A stretch of 64,000 nt of DNA from Flabesymbios commensalis. Its lineage: Eukaryota; Annelida; Polychaeta; Terebellida; Flabelligeridae. Below are positions 11,736 through 22,789 of this stretch, one piece after another. The position numbers were made by a program, and so were the translations under genes. The stretch lies in contig OZ024914.1 of NCBI GenBank assembly GCA_964017125.1, positions 23,193,451-23,257,450 of the forward strand, written 5' to 3'. Numbering within the stretch: the first letter of the stretch is position 1; every line of letters begins with the position of its first letter. The notes beneath the pieces were generated by a model. It did not search any database. It was not told the DNA's origin and saw only the letters and a list, made by a program, of their open reading frames with translations.

Positions 11736-11953
11736 ATGAATCCTGAACGCCGTGATGTCCTCTTCTTCATGCTCCAGCACCAACAGAACCAACTGATACA
11801 GGCACAACATATCCTTGCTGAGAGAAGAAGAAGGAGAGGAGGGTGGTACGGAACATCTGGGTGCGTGACTGGATTTTGAGAAGACCTCAGCTGGAGCTTT
11901 ACGACCGTCTCATTGTCGAGCTGCGTAACGAAGCTCTGGATCAGCAAATGTGA
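11736..11953 (+). pseudogene. N-terminal remnant of a Harbinger (HARBI1-like) transposase
   Basis: Translation begins MNPERRDVLFFMLQHQQNQL, passes an arginine run (ERRRRRGG), and in the next frame continues WVRDWILRRPQLELYDRLIV followed by ELRNEALDQQM and a stop. The pattern 'R-rich, WVRxWxxRRxxxxxYxxLxxELR' is the conserved N-terminal region of PIF/Harbinger transposases. A frameshift lies between the two parts, near 11850, and the DDE catalytic domain is missing. Confidence rests on this one motif block. Confidence 0.55.
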
Positions 11954-12170
11954 AGACCAGCCGTGTGCGGCCGCTTTATGCCGCGCTTCAGACGACATAT
12001 AAACCTTTTTACCGCGTTCGAATACGTGCAAACTGGTTACCCGTGCTTAGACAGTGCTTCAGCAGTGGAGCAGCCGCCGACGGCCATACCACGTACAACC
12101 ACGTACAACCACGTACAAAGCACGGTCAAGCTTTCCGTCAATAGTCAAAGTCAAAAGTAACATTCAAGTT

Positions 12171-13299
12171 CAAGGCTGACAAAATAAGAAGATTTGATCG
12201 TGTTTGATAGCTCGGTCACAACAATAAATGTGTCTGCTCTACTTTCACACGTTGAATCTTTCAGGTACAATTTTTAAAAGAATTCCCAAATTCAAGTGAA
12301 ATAGAAAAGAAAACATATTCATTGTTTGGAAGGCTTTACTTCATATTTCAGAAATATGGCGTGACATCTGATGTAGAGCGCACACGCTGGACCTTTGTAC
12401 TAAAACGGTTACTGTAATAAACTTTTATTTAGCGTGAAAATAATTATCGCGCAAAGAGCGCGAGCGCGAAATCATATTCCCGCCAAATATTGTTCAGCAC
12501 ATTAGTATTTCGTGAACTTTGGGACTGGGTTTTGAAGTGTGTGACTGCCGCTGTGCAGTCGACCGTGGTTATGTAATCTAATCGTGTGATTGTCACGCTA
12601 ACTTGTAAAAATTTAAGTCACTGGATTTATATTTAAATGATTGAATGGCAACGACTGAATGACAACGTGTGAAATATATCTTTATTAGTTGTATCCAATG
12701 AACAGCGGCAGTCTTAAACTTTTGTATATCTATGATGATAACAGGACGGTGAATGACTATAGTGGGCCAGTATTTCACCAACACTGGATCAACGCCTTGT
12801 GTTCGCTAGGGACAGACTCAATATTGTTATAGGAGAGCTGTGGACGCATTTATTGGCATGCGTATTCTAATAGTTACCACCAAATCTATGCAAACATTAC
12901 ACAAATATGTGCACAAAAATACCTATTTTTAAATTCCCACAACCAAACAGATACGACAATATTTTTTTTAAAGAAAACAATAAAGCCAAAAAATCGAGAA
13001 TGGTGAAGACAATCGTTACGGTGAGATAACAATTAAATAACTTCAGGCCAAAAAAAATAACTGCAAAAAATATTTTTAGGCGAATTAAAAAAAACCGCGA
13101 AGTGGTTCAAAATCGGTTTTGCGCGAAAATTTATACCAGCGAAATTAAAGTATATCACAGTAGGCCTACTTTGTGCACGAAAATGACAGCTCGCGTGACA
13201 TTCAACTTGTATCAATTCTCGACAAATACGCCTATGAAATATAAATCAATGTCATCTTCTAAAAATACAAGATCACAACAAAACCAATGCGTGACAGTA
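12171..13299. other. AT-rich stretch with a half hairpin-MITE remnant
   Basis: No gene is recognised. Around 12768-12810 a piece reading CCAACACTGGATCAACGCC then TTGTGTTCGCTAGG is the right half of a CCCAGC-family MITE. Confidence 0.4.
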
Positions 13300-13409
13300 C
13301 CCAGCAAACACGAGACGTTGACCCAATGTTGTTTTAAAGTTGGGCCGCCGTCTTCGACGTCAGCCCAACATTAAAACAACATTGGGGCAACGTCTCGTAA
13401 TTGTGTGCT
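13300..13409 (-). mobile_element. CCCAGC-family hairpin MITE
   Basis: It begins CCCAGCAAACACGAGACG, the core is CCGTCTTCGACG, and the right arm mirrors the left except for the last ten bases, which have decayed. The loop read on the minus strand is GTC-GAA-GAC, a GNA loop, which gives the element an orientation. Confidence 0.85.
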
Positions 13410-13842
13410 TAATATTATTATATCGACTACAATTAGTAAGGTATCTTTATGATGTGTTAGTTGTTTTTATCCTCCGTTCTTCTGACAATCAGCGTCATCA
13501 TTATTTACACTTGGTACACTTCTGACGTCTTAACCCTTGTAGAACCTGACAACTGGATGATTATTAGGATTAACCCCTTACCATGGTTATGGGTCATGTA
13601 TTACCAGCTGAAAATGTCACAACATTTCTTTATTTTATGGGTTTACGATCTTTACAAAAATAAATATAAACGATTTTCTTTATTCAATTTGGTATTTTTA
13701 TCGTCAAAATGTGATTATTAATTAATTATTCTTATGTCGTCTACCTATATTGTTCCAATAGATAAAGATTTAAAAAAAATGCGGGGACAAACTTTTGAGG
13801 TTAGATTTTGACGTCAAAAGTTGGTTCCCAGACTGAAAGCAT

Positions 13843-14012
13843 TCAATATTAAAATGAATGAATGTATGAATTAATGAATGAATGAATAGATAAACATCAT
13901 AAATGAATACATAAATAAACAAATTAATGAAGGAATTCAGGTTTATGGCACCTTTCAGCGCATACAGGCCAAACCGGATTAAGAGAACCTGCTGAAAATG
14001 GGGAAATGACAC
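13843..14012 (-). mobile_element. Diverged SINE tail with (AATG)n expansion
   Basis: The segment 13940-14005 (GGCACCTTTCAGCGCATACAGG...GAGAACCTGCTGA) is a diverged version of the 3' part of the local tRNA-derived SINE. It is followed in SINE orientation by degenerate AATG/AATA tetranucleotides at 13850-13925. The tRNA-like head is lost. Confidence 0.55.
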
Positions 14013-14084
14013 AGACTCAGACTCAGAAAATGAATCACATGACACCGCTATTCAAACACATGATTTGAAATTTGAGCGATATAT

Positions 14085-14700
14085 TGACTTCAAACCTCGA
14101 TATATTGAGTTATGAAATTAATATATCGAGTTGTCAACTCAATATATTAAGTTAAGAACTCGATATATTGAGTTAATAACTCGATATAGTGAGTTACCGA
14201 TTTGATATATCGAGTTGACAACTCGATATATTGAGTTTACACCTCGATATATTGAGTTTCCAAATCGATATATATTGTTTTACCAACTCGAAATATTGGG
14301 ATAAGAACTTGATATATCGAGCTTACAACTCAATATGTTGTCAACTCAATATATTGAGTATTAAACTCAATATATCAAGTTGTAATCTCATTATATCGAG
14401 TTGCAAACTCAATATATCCAGTTGTAACTCGATATACCGGTATCGAGTTGTGAAATCAATATATCGAGTTGCAAAATGCATCCAGTTGTAAACTCAACAT
14501 ATCGAGTTTGGAACTCAATATATCAACTTTTAAATTCAATATATCGAGTTTTAAACGCAATATATCCAGTTGTAAACTCAATAATATCGAGTTGTGAAGT
14601 CAATATATCGAGTTGTAAACTCAATATCGAGTTGTAAACTCAATATATCGAGTTCTAAACTCGATATATCTAGTTGTTAACTTAATACATTAAGTTATTA
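14085..14700. repeat. Palindromic minisatellite (CTCGATATATCGAG)n
   Basis: About 29 units of roughly 21 bases, each built on the self-complementary word ACTCGATATATCGAGT and separated by short spacers such as TGTAA. Because every unit is its own reverse complement, the array can form hairpins at every scale on either strand. Units differ by single changes, and no coding potential is credible. Confidence 0.9.
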
Positions 14701-15470
14701 TTTTTATAAATCTAAATGTCACTTCTCGGGCTTCGTAGATTTGTGTTATTTTTCGACCATAATGATCATTTATGTGTCAATGCAAAAGTGTAGTCGATTG
14801 ATGAGATGAATTATGTACAGATCATGTTCTGGGCATGTCTGGAGCCGGAGACTCGGGTTTTACTGTGCTATTTAAAGCTGAAACACTGCGGCCTTTCCCG
14901 CAGCTCTACTATCCTCGGGTCGGATAGTCCCCAGTGTGACAATAGTTGAAAGTAACTCCATTTATCCCACGTGAGAGACCTAATGTCAAACACTCTATGG
15001 TCGGTAGTTTCAGATCTACCATGGCCACATCAGTGCCTCCACCCATGCGAGAGCAGCCTTAGCACCATCGTTCAGCTGAGGCAACAGGACTATGGGTACG
15101 ACTCTGGCAATCTTCCGAATATTACTGACGACAGTGAAGGAAATGGTGAAATCGGCCTTGGCTTGGTCACTTAGGCTAGGTGCGCATATTAATCAAAATA
15201 ATTCAAGTTCAATAATAGTAGATTTACATCATGGTGGTGGCAATCACTTGTCGCATATCAGGCTGCCATGTTGTGAAATATCTAAGAAATCACTACACCG
15301 CAAGCTGGTTGCAACAGGCTTTGTGAGTGACGTAAATTGGGCGTATTCTCTTCCTCCCTATGTGCAGATTGTGAGGGTCAAATATGTACTAAACAAATGC
15401 CAATTAATATGGATCCGTGAGTATAAGTGGAGTTGGTTAAGCTTTTTGTTGTTTTATTACGTGTTAGCTT
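14701..15470. other. No confident gene; weak coding-like islands
   Basis: Both strands between about 14985 and 15175 hold open frames with balanced amino acid composition (plus strand: DYGYDSGNLPNITDDSEGNG). I recognise no family and see no convincing splice signals. Confidence 0.3.
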
Positions 15471-15848
15471 GACATCTTGGACGCCATCTTGAATGAGAAG
15501 GGGTTAAATATTCATCAAAATTTCATGGGACTAGTCTAGATAGATTTACTGTCCACCAAACTAGTTAAACGGTATATTACATTTTAAAATTGAGCTAGAA
15601 TTGACAAATTAACATAATTTCCCATGTATGACAAAACGCTGGCGGCCATGTTGGATGCCATTTTGAATTTTGAAGGATAAAAAAGACGTCAAATTAGTAG
15701 TCTAGATTGATTTACTTTAGATCAAACTAGTTAAAATAATATATTATGACATAAAATTATGCTAAAATTGAACAATTTACACTAATTTACACCATTTCTC
15801 AAGTATGACTTACAGCGGCGGCCATCTTGGACGCCATCTTGAAATTCT
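15471..15848. repeat. Tandem repeat of about 175 bp with GGCGGCCATCTTGGA head
   Basis: The phrase TTGGACGCCATCTTGAA or its variants starts at 15477, 15651 and 15827, and the intervening text (ACTAGTCTAGATAGATTTAC) recurs with moderate divergence. The same head word is used by the unrelated 163-bp array near 60 kb. Confidence 0.75.
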
Positions 15849-15859
15849 TAAAAGGCTCC

Positions 15860-17282
15860 AGGTGGATTTACGGGGACTTTTACTATTTTAATATAGGTAC
15901 CTCTGAGGACCTTTCCTGAAAAAGTTAGGAATTTTGTCTAAGTATAAGTTTAATGCTCCTGGACTAGTAGCCTTATATGCATTGTGTCGTGATGCCGTCA
16001 ATGACGGTGAAAATAACTTTGTCGTGGGCTTTGGCGTAGCCTCTGTCATCCATCAAGCTGGTCTATCTGCTAAATTAGTCTACTTGTCAGGCTACAAATC
16101 TTTGCATCTGTGCCTATGCGCACAGACAGTGAATAACACGTGACACATTAAAACATTATTAAAATAGAATGGAGAATTACTTTGTGCACAGTATTTCAGG
16201 GATCTGGACTTGGCTTTTCACTTTAGTGTTACAATACAGTATTATTCATGTGATATTATGATCCAAGTAATCTACATGGGATTGGTAAACGTGTTATTCT
16301 AAATATTTCACTATTTTTTACAATGGTGAGGTATATGATTATTTTTTAGGACGTCCAAAGCAATTTTGATCTTTTATGTTTTCAAGTTGTTTGATATCAA
16401 ATTATTGGCCTTAATAATATAATTTATTCACCTTGTCGTGAATAAAGTCCCTGTGTTTACAATGGCGAGAATATGTATAACATATTTTAAGGACTTATAT
16501 TCGATACCATACCAATTGTGGGAAGAAAGGATATGCATAAATATTGTCATAGCGTTATATTGTCACAAGTCAGCCGTTATGATTATTTACAGTGTTTTTT
16601 CAATAGTGGGAACATATTATTTAAATGTTTTACTTTCAACTTCATATTGCCTATAAGTATACACACTATTAATGTGCCATGTTTTATAAGATAAATATTT
16701 CTAGAAAATATCGAATGTTTAGACATCGGCTATATGATGGGACAATTAGTAGAATAGACAGTGATAGTAAAACAATCGGATCGCTCAAAATAATTTTAAG
16801 AATGTATTAAAAACTTGGCAAATATTCATTTTTTTGTTCCAGATACACTTGAGCTGCATCTGGTAATTACACCAGGAATAGGCTAAATTGTGCGAGAATC
16901 ATTTGAGGTGAGTTGCAGTATTTGAAACCAAGACGGAATGTGTGACGGAACTATTCGTATTTTGATTTATCTACATTTGAGGGGGCTAGTTACACCCAAA
17001 ATTTGCAAAAATATCCACCAATTATCTGGCGATTCGTCCTTGAGCTAATTCATGAACAAATTGATAAAGACAAACTGCTGCATTTCATATTATATCCTAA
17101 TTTGTTTATTATAATTATAGGGAGTTAATACAGAATAACATTACCATCTCTCTCTACATGTAACATGCCGTGAGGACTAATTATACATGTCCGTGATTGA
17201 TTTGTTGATTGATGAGAGATAATTAGGTCCTATTGTGACAATCTCTAATTCGTTTAGCACAACAAAGTGTTCAACCCACTAC
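15860..17282. other. AT-rich stretch, one unexplained open frame
   Basis: A plus-strand frame at 15934-16143 contains GLVALYALCRDAVNDGENNF, a protein-like composition without a family I can name. The rest shows nothing. Confidence 0.3.
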
Positions 17283-17390
17283 ATGTATTCTGATTAATTA
17301 CATTTCGTACCTCGATCACGCAATCTAGAGTTTAAGATGTATTCTGATTAATTACATTTCGTACCTCGATCACGCAATCTAGAGTTTAAC
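17283..17390. repeat. Exact 54-bp tandem duplication
   Basis: Bases 17283-17336 and 17337-17390 are identical as far as I can read (start ATGTATTCTGATTAATTACA). The identity implies a recent duplication. Confidence 0.9.
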
Positions 17391-17679
17391 TCATTGACTG
17401 TGTAAGATTGAGCAACTGTCTGCGAGAGTGACACAACACACTATTTGATTTTCTGGATGTGGACCAGTAGTCCAAGATTCACAAACAGTATAGTATATAC
17501 ACATACACAATTCTTGAGTGAAATACTTCTCACTCACATTGATCAACTCGGGTGTCATGCCTATTAAAACTAGGCCGTTTTCATCTGGCGAAATCTAGAG
17601 ATATATGTATATTGATAATAATAGTAATGCCATAATAATATTAGAGCTATTCCATTTAAAAATAAATGTCTCTGGGTCA

Positions 17680-17787
17680 CCCAGCAAACACGGGACATTG
17701 ACTCAATGTTGTTTTAATGTTCAACCACCGTCTACGACGTTGGCCCAACATCAAAACAACATTGGGTCAATGTCTTGTGTTTGTGGG
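17680..17787 (-). mobile_element. CCCAGC-family hairpin MITE
   Basis: It runs from CCCAGCAAACACGGGACA to TGTCTTGTGTTTGTGGG, with core CCGTCTACGACG (GTA loop on the minus strand). It is flanked by CA on both sides, consistent with a 2-bp target-site duplication. Confidence 0.85.
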
Positions 17788-17796
17788 CAGAACCTT

Positions 17797-17905
17797 CCCA
17801 GCAAACACAAAACATTTGTATAACATTTGTACAACGTCGGCCCAACGTCTTCAACGTTGGTCCAACATTGTACAAATGTTATACAAATGTTTTGTGTTTA
17901 CTGGG
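17797..17905 (-). mobile_element. Hairpin MITE, ATTTGTATAAC subfamily
   Basis: It shares CCCAGCAAACAC ends and a CGTCTTCAACG core with the family, but the arms read AAAACATTTGTATAACATTT instead of GACATTGACTCAATG. Both arms carry the altered text, so the hairpin is kept. TT flanks both sides. It lies 9 bases from the previous copy. Confidence 0.85.
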
Positions 17906-19311
17906 TTGCGATGTCATCAGGGTAGGGCCTACTATTCAATGCCTGCTATGAGGAATGAGGGGAATCGGCTATATTAAACGGTCACGTGATGCCGTCTGAT
18001 TTCCGCTGCATTTCCTGATTTCTTCCGTCCATCTTGGTCTAGAGACAAGCTACCTGTACCAACTTCGAAAGCTTTGAGCTAGACACATTTTAAGATGTCC
18101 CTTCCGCATGTTTTGCGGTTGCATCAAACATAATCTCATATATGACAAGATCTATTTTGTTTTTAATCGTAATGTACACGTACATAATAGTAGTAAATAT
18201 ATTTAGCACCCGGAGCGCAGACGACCATTTTAGGCGCATTCAAAGTGGGTTTATTCCGAAACAAAAGAAATATGTACTAATTTAGCAAAACTGTGCATGT
18301 CGCAAATATACAACAACATTTTTTTCGTGTTGTTTTCAAATGTATTACGTTTTTTATTCATTTGTAGTTGCTAATTGTGTCAGCAATTGCAGCATAAACA
18401 GTGATAAATGTATACAAATGTTACATAGAGAGTTAATGTCTGTTTTAGTTACTGTATCTGATCTTCACACACTGCTAAACGCGACTTTATTATTATCACA
18501 TTCAAAGTAATATTGTTAAATATAATAATAAAGATAACTTTTTTCCGGCTCTATACTATTAAATTATTTGGCCTAACTAAGTAAATTATGATCATTATCT
18601 TTCCGGCTCCATCCAAGGAGAATACAATGTCATATTTATTATCAATATCCACGAATATTATCTATGGAGGTTTCAGCATTTAAAATCATTACCCGTCGTT
18701 ACTATACAAAACTATGAAAAAAATTTGAAGAAAAGGGAGGCGTACCGGTAGGGGTTTGTGGGATGTCAACATTTCTTGTGGTGTATTTAGGCCAATCTAG
18801 GGCTGTTTAATGAATTTGACGAAAATAGCGTAGTACCAGGAGCTGTGTCCTTCCTGTTATTTTCCTTCTCATGCACGTCGTGACATCCTGGCGGCCGGAA
18901 TACCAGACACATGTGTATCAGAATATCACATCCCTGGAGAGTTCACTGTGACTAATGTGAAAAATGACTGCACGGAGCTCGTACAAACATTGGACTGTAA
19001 GAGGGACTCGAACAAACCTTGACCTGTACGCGAGACTTGTACAAACAACATGTTTTTAAATTCAGAACACCAAAATTAGGTTAATATGTTTATAAACAAC
19101 CATCACTGCCACCACAGCCGCAACCGCCATAAGACCGCTATAAGATGTTCGCAAACTTCACTAATTTCATACTCGAAAGGAATAAGAACTGGAATAGGTA
19201 GGCTAATTTGATGGGTTTTAATGAGATTGTTATATTGGTTGCGTAACATGCTACCGGATGTTATTCATTTCAGCTTTGCAGAAGTTATTATGAGATGTTA
19301 TTGGTGGGATG
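17906..19311. other. AT-rich stretch with a weak hairpin
   Basis: No gene is recognised. A short imperfect hairpin at 18361-18398 with cap GTGTCAGC resembles the TTAA-MITE hairpin core. Confidence 0.35.
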
Positions 19312-19932
19312 ATCATGAAATGTTCATGAACATTTATGAATATCTTATGAATGTTTGCCAACTAAACACTATGAACGTTCATGAACGTTCATCAAAGTGT
19401 TCATGAGGTGTTCATGAATATTCTTGAATAACAAACGAGACTTTCATGAAAATTTATGAATTCATGAACCTATTCTGTTCATGAACTCTCATTTTTTTCG
19501 TGAACTTGAGTTGTTTATGAATGGCCATGAACTCATATAATTCATGAATCAGGGCTAGTTCACCAGATAGTTAATGAACATTCATCAACCTTCATTAAAT
19601 GTGTTAACGAACTATTCACAAATGTTACTGAACAACAAATGAGACATTCATGAGCTGTCGACCTAGTTCATGAACTTTGGTTGTTCATGAGAGGCCATGG
19701 ACTCAAATAATTCATAAACTAGATAGTCGATGAACGTTCATGTACGTTCATTAAATGTGTTCATAAACTATTCACGAATTTTTCTACACAACAAATGAGA
19801 CGTTCGTGAAATGCATGAACTATAAATCTGAAGTTCCCAAGCATTGTTCACTAACTATGTTCATGATGTTCATGAACTAAGTTCATGTTGATGTTCAAGA
19901 ATGTTCCCGAATAGTTCATGAAAATTCATTAA
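19312..19932. repeat. Degenerate (TTCATGAAC) minisatellite
   Basis: Dozens of copies of the near-palindromic word GTTCATGAAC, often paired as TCATGAACGTTCATGAA, occur at irregular 10-30 base spacing. The array is old and heavily mutated. Confidence 0.85.
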
Positions 19933-20210
19933 CTACCAAGTCTATGTATTTTGACCTTTCAAATAATTATAGTATTTTGATTCAGGATTCTATTTTCTGA
20001 GGTTACTTCTCACCTAAACACAGCAAACTAATTAAACTTCAGAACATAATCATTTTGTTAAGTAAGAAAATACTGAACAGAAAACTGAAAAACTATTATT
20101 ATGTATTCTGTGGTTGATAATTTAACTCAGAAAGTCCTAATTTGCTAATTAATTAGTTATTTATCCATTGCGTAATTGACACCATACTCGCCCGGGTAAT
20201 TAAACTATCA

Positions 20211-20345
20211 TTCACCACAGTTCATGAACTTTCACAAACAAACCATGAACCAAATTGGGACTTAACAATTCACCACAGTTCATGAAACTGTCCCTCGCGA
20301 ACATTCATGAACTAGTCATGAATCGAATTAAGACTTATCAAGTTC
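20211..20345. repeat. Second TTCATGAAC array
   Basis: Two diverged units beginning TTCACCACAGTTCATGAA (20211 and 20269) continue the same word family after a 280-base gap. Confidence 0.7.
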
Positions 20346-21327
20346 ATCATAATTCAGCATAATTTATCATAGTCCATACCATTATCTCACTGTACGGCTC
20401 AAAATCAGCGCAACATTAGATGCAATCGACTGTAACCTGCGAGAGTTAAGATAAATTAGGCTCGTTTGAGCGTTGTGTCGGAGTTAAATTGTATTGAAAT
20501 TGTGCACAGGTTCTGGGTTACTAATTAAAAGGGCCACCATTCAACCCCCTGGGGGGAGGGGGTTATTACATTATTTGTTTATTTGATATTTTAAAACATT
20601 TATTTATTATTATTAATTCTGCCGAAAAGGAAAGTGATTATTTTGATACCCGATTTCAAGAGCTAACTTTTTTAGGCTGATCTCGGCCGTTGATGGGCCA
20701 GGAGCATATCGCCCCCTGCTGATTATAAAAGCATGATATATTGACGACATATTTTACTTCGAAGACATCTGGTGAGTCTAAAAACTATAGATAAAATATA
20801 TTGTTATTGGCTATCAAACCAGGTATCAAATACGGTCATAAAATGGAATTGTCCTTGGGATGATGTTAATGTATAATTATAATAACGACACAAATTCACT
20901 ATGAACAATTAATTCTGTGAAACGCAGTGACTCAATCACAGTTACAAGGCAAAACTCGTTCCACAGGTTTGTGTGGTGAGCACATTTGCTCAAGTTCTGA
21001 CCGATCAAATAAAAGCAAGGAAACGCGGACAGGTGGGATAGACGTCATGGGGACGACATGATAGTGATCCACGTCAAATAAGACTATATGGTTGCACTTG
21101 AGCTGTACCTTCAAACTGGCAGTACATCTTTAATTACTGCAAGTCAAGTAAATGCGAGTCTTGTGTGTGTTATACGACCGGATGAGAATATTCAGTTCAC
21201 ATATATCAAATTCAGTAATCACGCAATGGGAGCATACAGGTGTTGTAGTTCCTCTTCAGCCCATCAAGAGGTTTTTCACATCAGAAGGTTTTGATAATAT
21301 TGCGCATCATAAACCATAACAACATCT
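20346..21327. other. No gene recognised
   Basis: Mixed-composition DNA with only short open frames on both strands and no domain or splice-bounded exon that I can support. Confidence 0.3.
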
Positions 21328-21403
21328 CGTCGCCTCGGAGCTAAAGGATCCTATCTGACACTCGTCAGAGTGGCAGATAGGATCCTTTAGCTCCGAGGCG
21401 ACG
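21328..21403. mobile_element. 76-bp palindromic MITE (CGTCRCCTYGGA family)
   Basis: The left arm CGTCGCCTCGGAGCTAAAGG plus ATCCTATCTG is mirrored perfectly on the right for 30 bases. The centre CACTC-GTCA-GAGTG adds a GNNA loop. ATCT flanks both ends, suggesting a 4-bp target-site duplication. A relative of identical length stands at 38188-38263 but with about one third of arm bases different. Confidence 0.8.
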
Positions 21404-22555
21404 ATCTGCCCTCTGTAAACATGCATCAGCATTCATAAATAGTTATTTTGTGACGACCAGCAAACTCATAATTGTATTGACATCCTAAATCCAGTGGGAA
21501 TGAATCAACCAGACAAATGTGAAATATATCTCTTTGTCGGCAGCGAAGTATTGATTCAGAATGAGATATATCGTTGTCAAATGATTACGTTTTGTATATT
21601 GATTTTTTGAATAGCAGACATTTTTATGATCCATTGTAGGCCTACCAGCATGCTACCTGCATCATTGTTTGAATCGGCAGTGGAAAATTGTAGTGAAAAA
21701 CCCCGGTAGTTTTATAATCTTTTTTTTTTGCTAAATATAATGCTGACATAACAGAGCTTGCTGAAGTCCCACCATCTAGGTCATACAATCATGCAATTTA
21801 TTAAAGGGCGTCTCTCAGCTTAACTAATGCTTGGCAATGTCTAAGTATTTCGCTGGCCAAAAATGATAATTTCCTCAGAAAGACTTGTCTTTCGCAGTGA
21901 TACTTGAGACAATGCTCACAGAAAACATGTTATGGACAGCTCTCACTACTCACTTAGATTCGAAGCTTATTATTACATTGTTGTTCACACACATCTGAAG
22001 AACACTGATGTAACGGTTCTTTATATTTTGATAAAAACAGCCCATTATCAGTTTTTTGAAAAGTTATACTGACGAACCAAATAACAATATCATATTAAGG
22101 TCATTCTCGCTCGATCACAAGAAAGTGTAGCTGTTTTCAAGGAACAACATGAAAAAGCGATCCAGTTTTATGGCTGCTCATTATTGTTTTAGCCTATGTG
22201 TACATTTGCAAGATATAGGCCTTAATCACGACGAGTGAGAAGCTCGAGTCAGGATAGCAACTAGATACCCAACTCCAACCTACAATACATCACCCATATT
22301 TTCATGGGATTTATTAGAGCCCGCAATTTGCCAGTGTAAGATAAATTGCAGTGTGCCTTATAAATGATGTATGCAGAGACCTCCTACTAAGTATATATAC
22401 ACTAACTCTGTACGATTACATTATAGCTAAATGTGTAATTTGAACACTGTAAAAAGTGCAGCATGTATTATATCTACATAACCTATATACAATGTTTCTT
22501 CAGTTGAAAGTAAAGAAGTAAAAAAATAAAACCAGAGTGTCAATGACACATAAGC
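21404..22555. other. AT-rich stretch, no gene seen
   Basis: No recognisable exon, RNA gene or repeat beyond simple AT-rich sequence. Confidence 0.35.
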
Positions 22556-22559
22556 TCAT

Positions 22560-22741
22560 CCTTAATAAGGGCAAATTGATAACGAACTAAAATTTCTGAA
22601 ATCGTGAGGTAGATTTATGCATATGCACGAGCTCTTTCAAATAAACTAATCAAAATTGAAATCGGATAAGAATTGAGGGAGGAGAAGCATTTCATGTGAA
22701 TTGTGGACAGACGACAGACGACAGACAACAGACGACAGACA
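22560..22741 (+). mobile_element. Probable interspersed-repeat 3' end with (GACAGAC)n tail
   Basis: The text AAAATTGAAATCGGATAAG then AATTGAGGGAGGAGAAGC, followed by GGACAGACGACAGACGACAG, resembles the 3' ends of widespread invertebrate retroposons. These carry an AAATCGG...AAG...GAG block and a GACAGAC simple tail. This is recalled family resemblance, not a verified match. Confidence 0.4.
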
Positions 22742-22789
22742 AAAATACTTGTAAAAAAGTTATATAAAATAAATTATAAATAAAAAACA

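Larger units (their letters stand above)
10405..12170 (+). mobile_element. Degraded PIF/Harbinger-type DNA transposon region (approximate limits)
   Basis: This block is rich in ACGTG and CpG words and contains the first part of a Harbinger-like transposase at 11736-11953. It is interrupted by a separate TIR element at about 10670-11440. The edges are estimates: the left edge carries GTGACTGCCTAATCACG and the right edge short CCACGTACAA repeats. I could not define a target-site duplication. No DDE nuclease core is visible, so the copy cannot encode a working transposase. Confidence 0.5.

Noticed and set aside
14085-14700. Possible CRISPR-like array because of regular short repeats
   Set aside because: Spacers are only a few bases, the units are degenerate and palindromic, and the DNA is animal in character.
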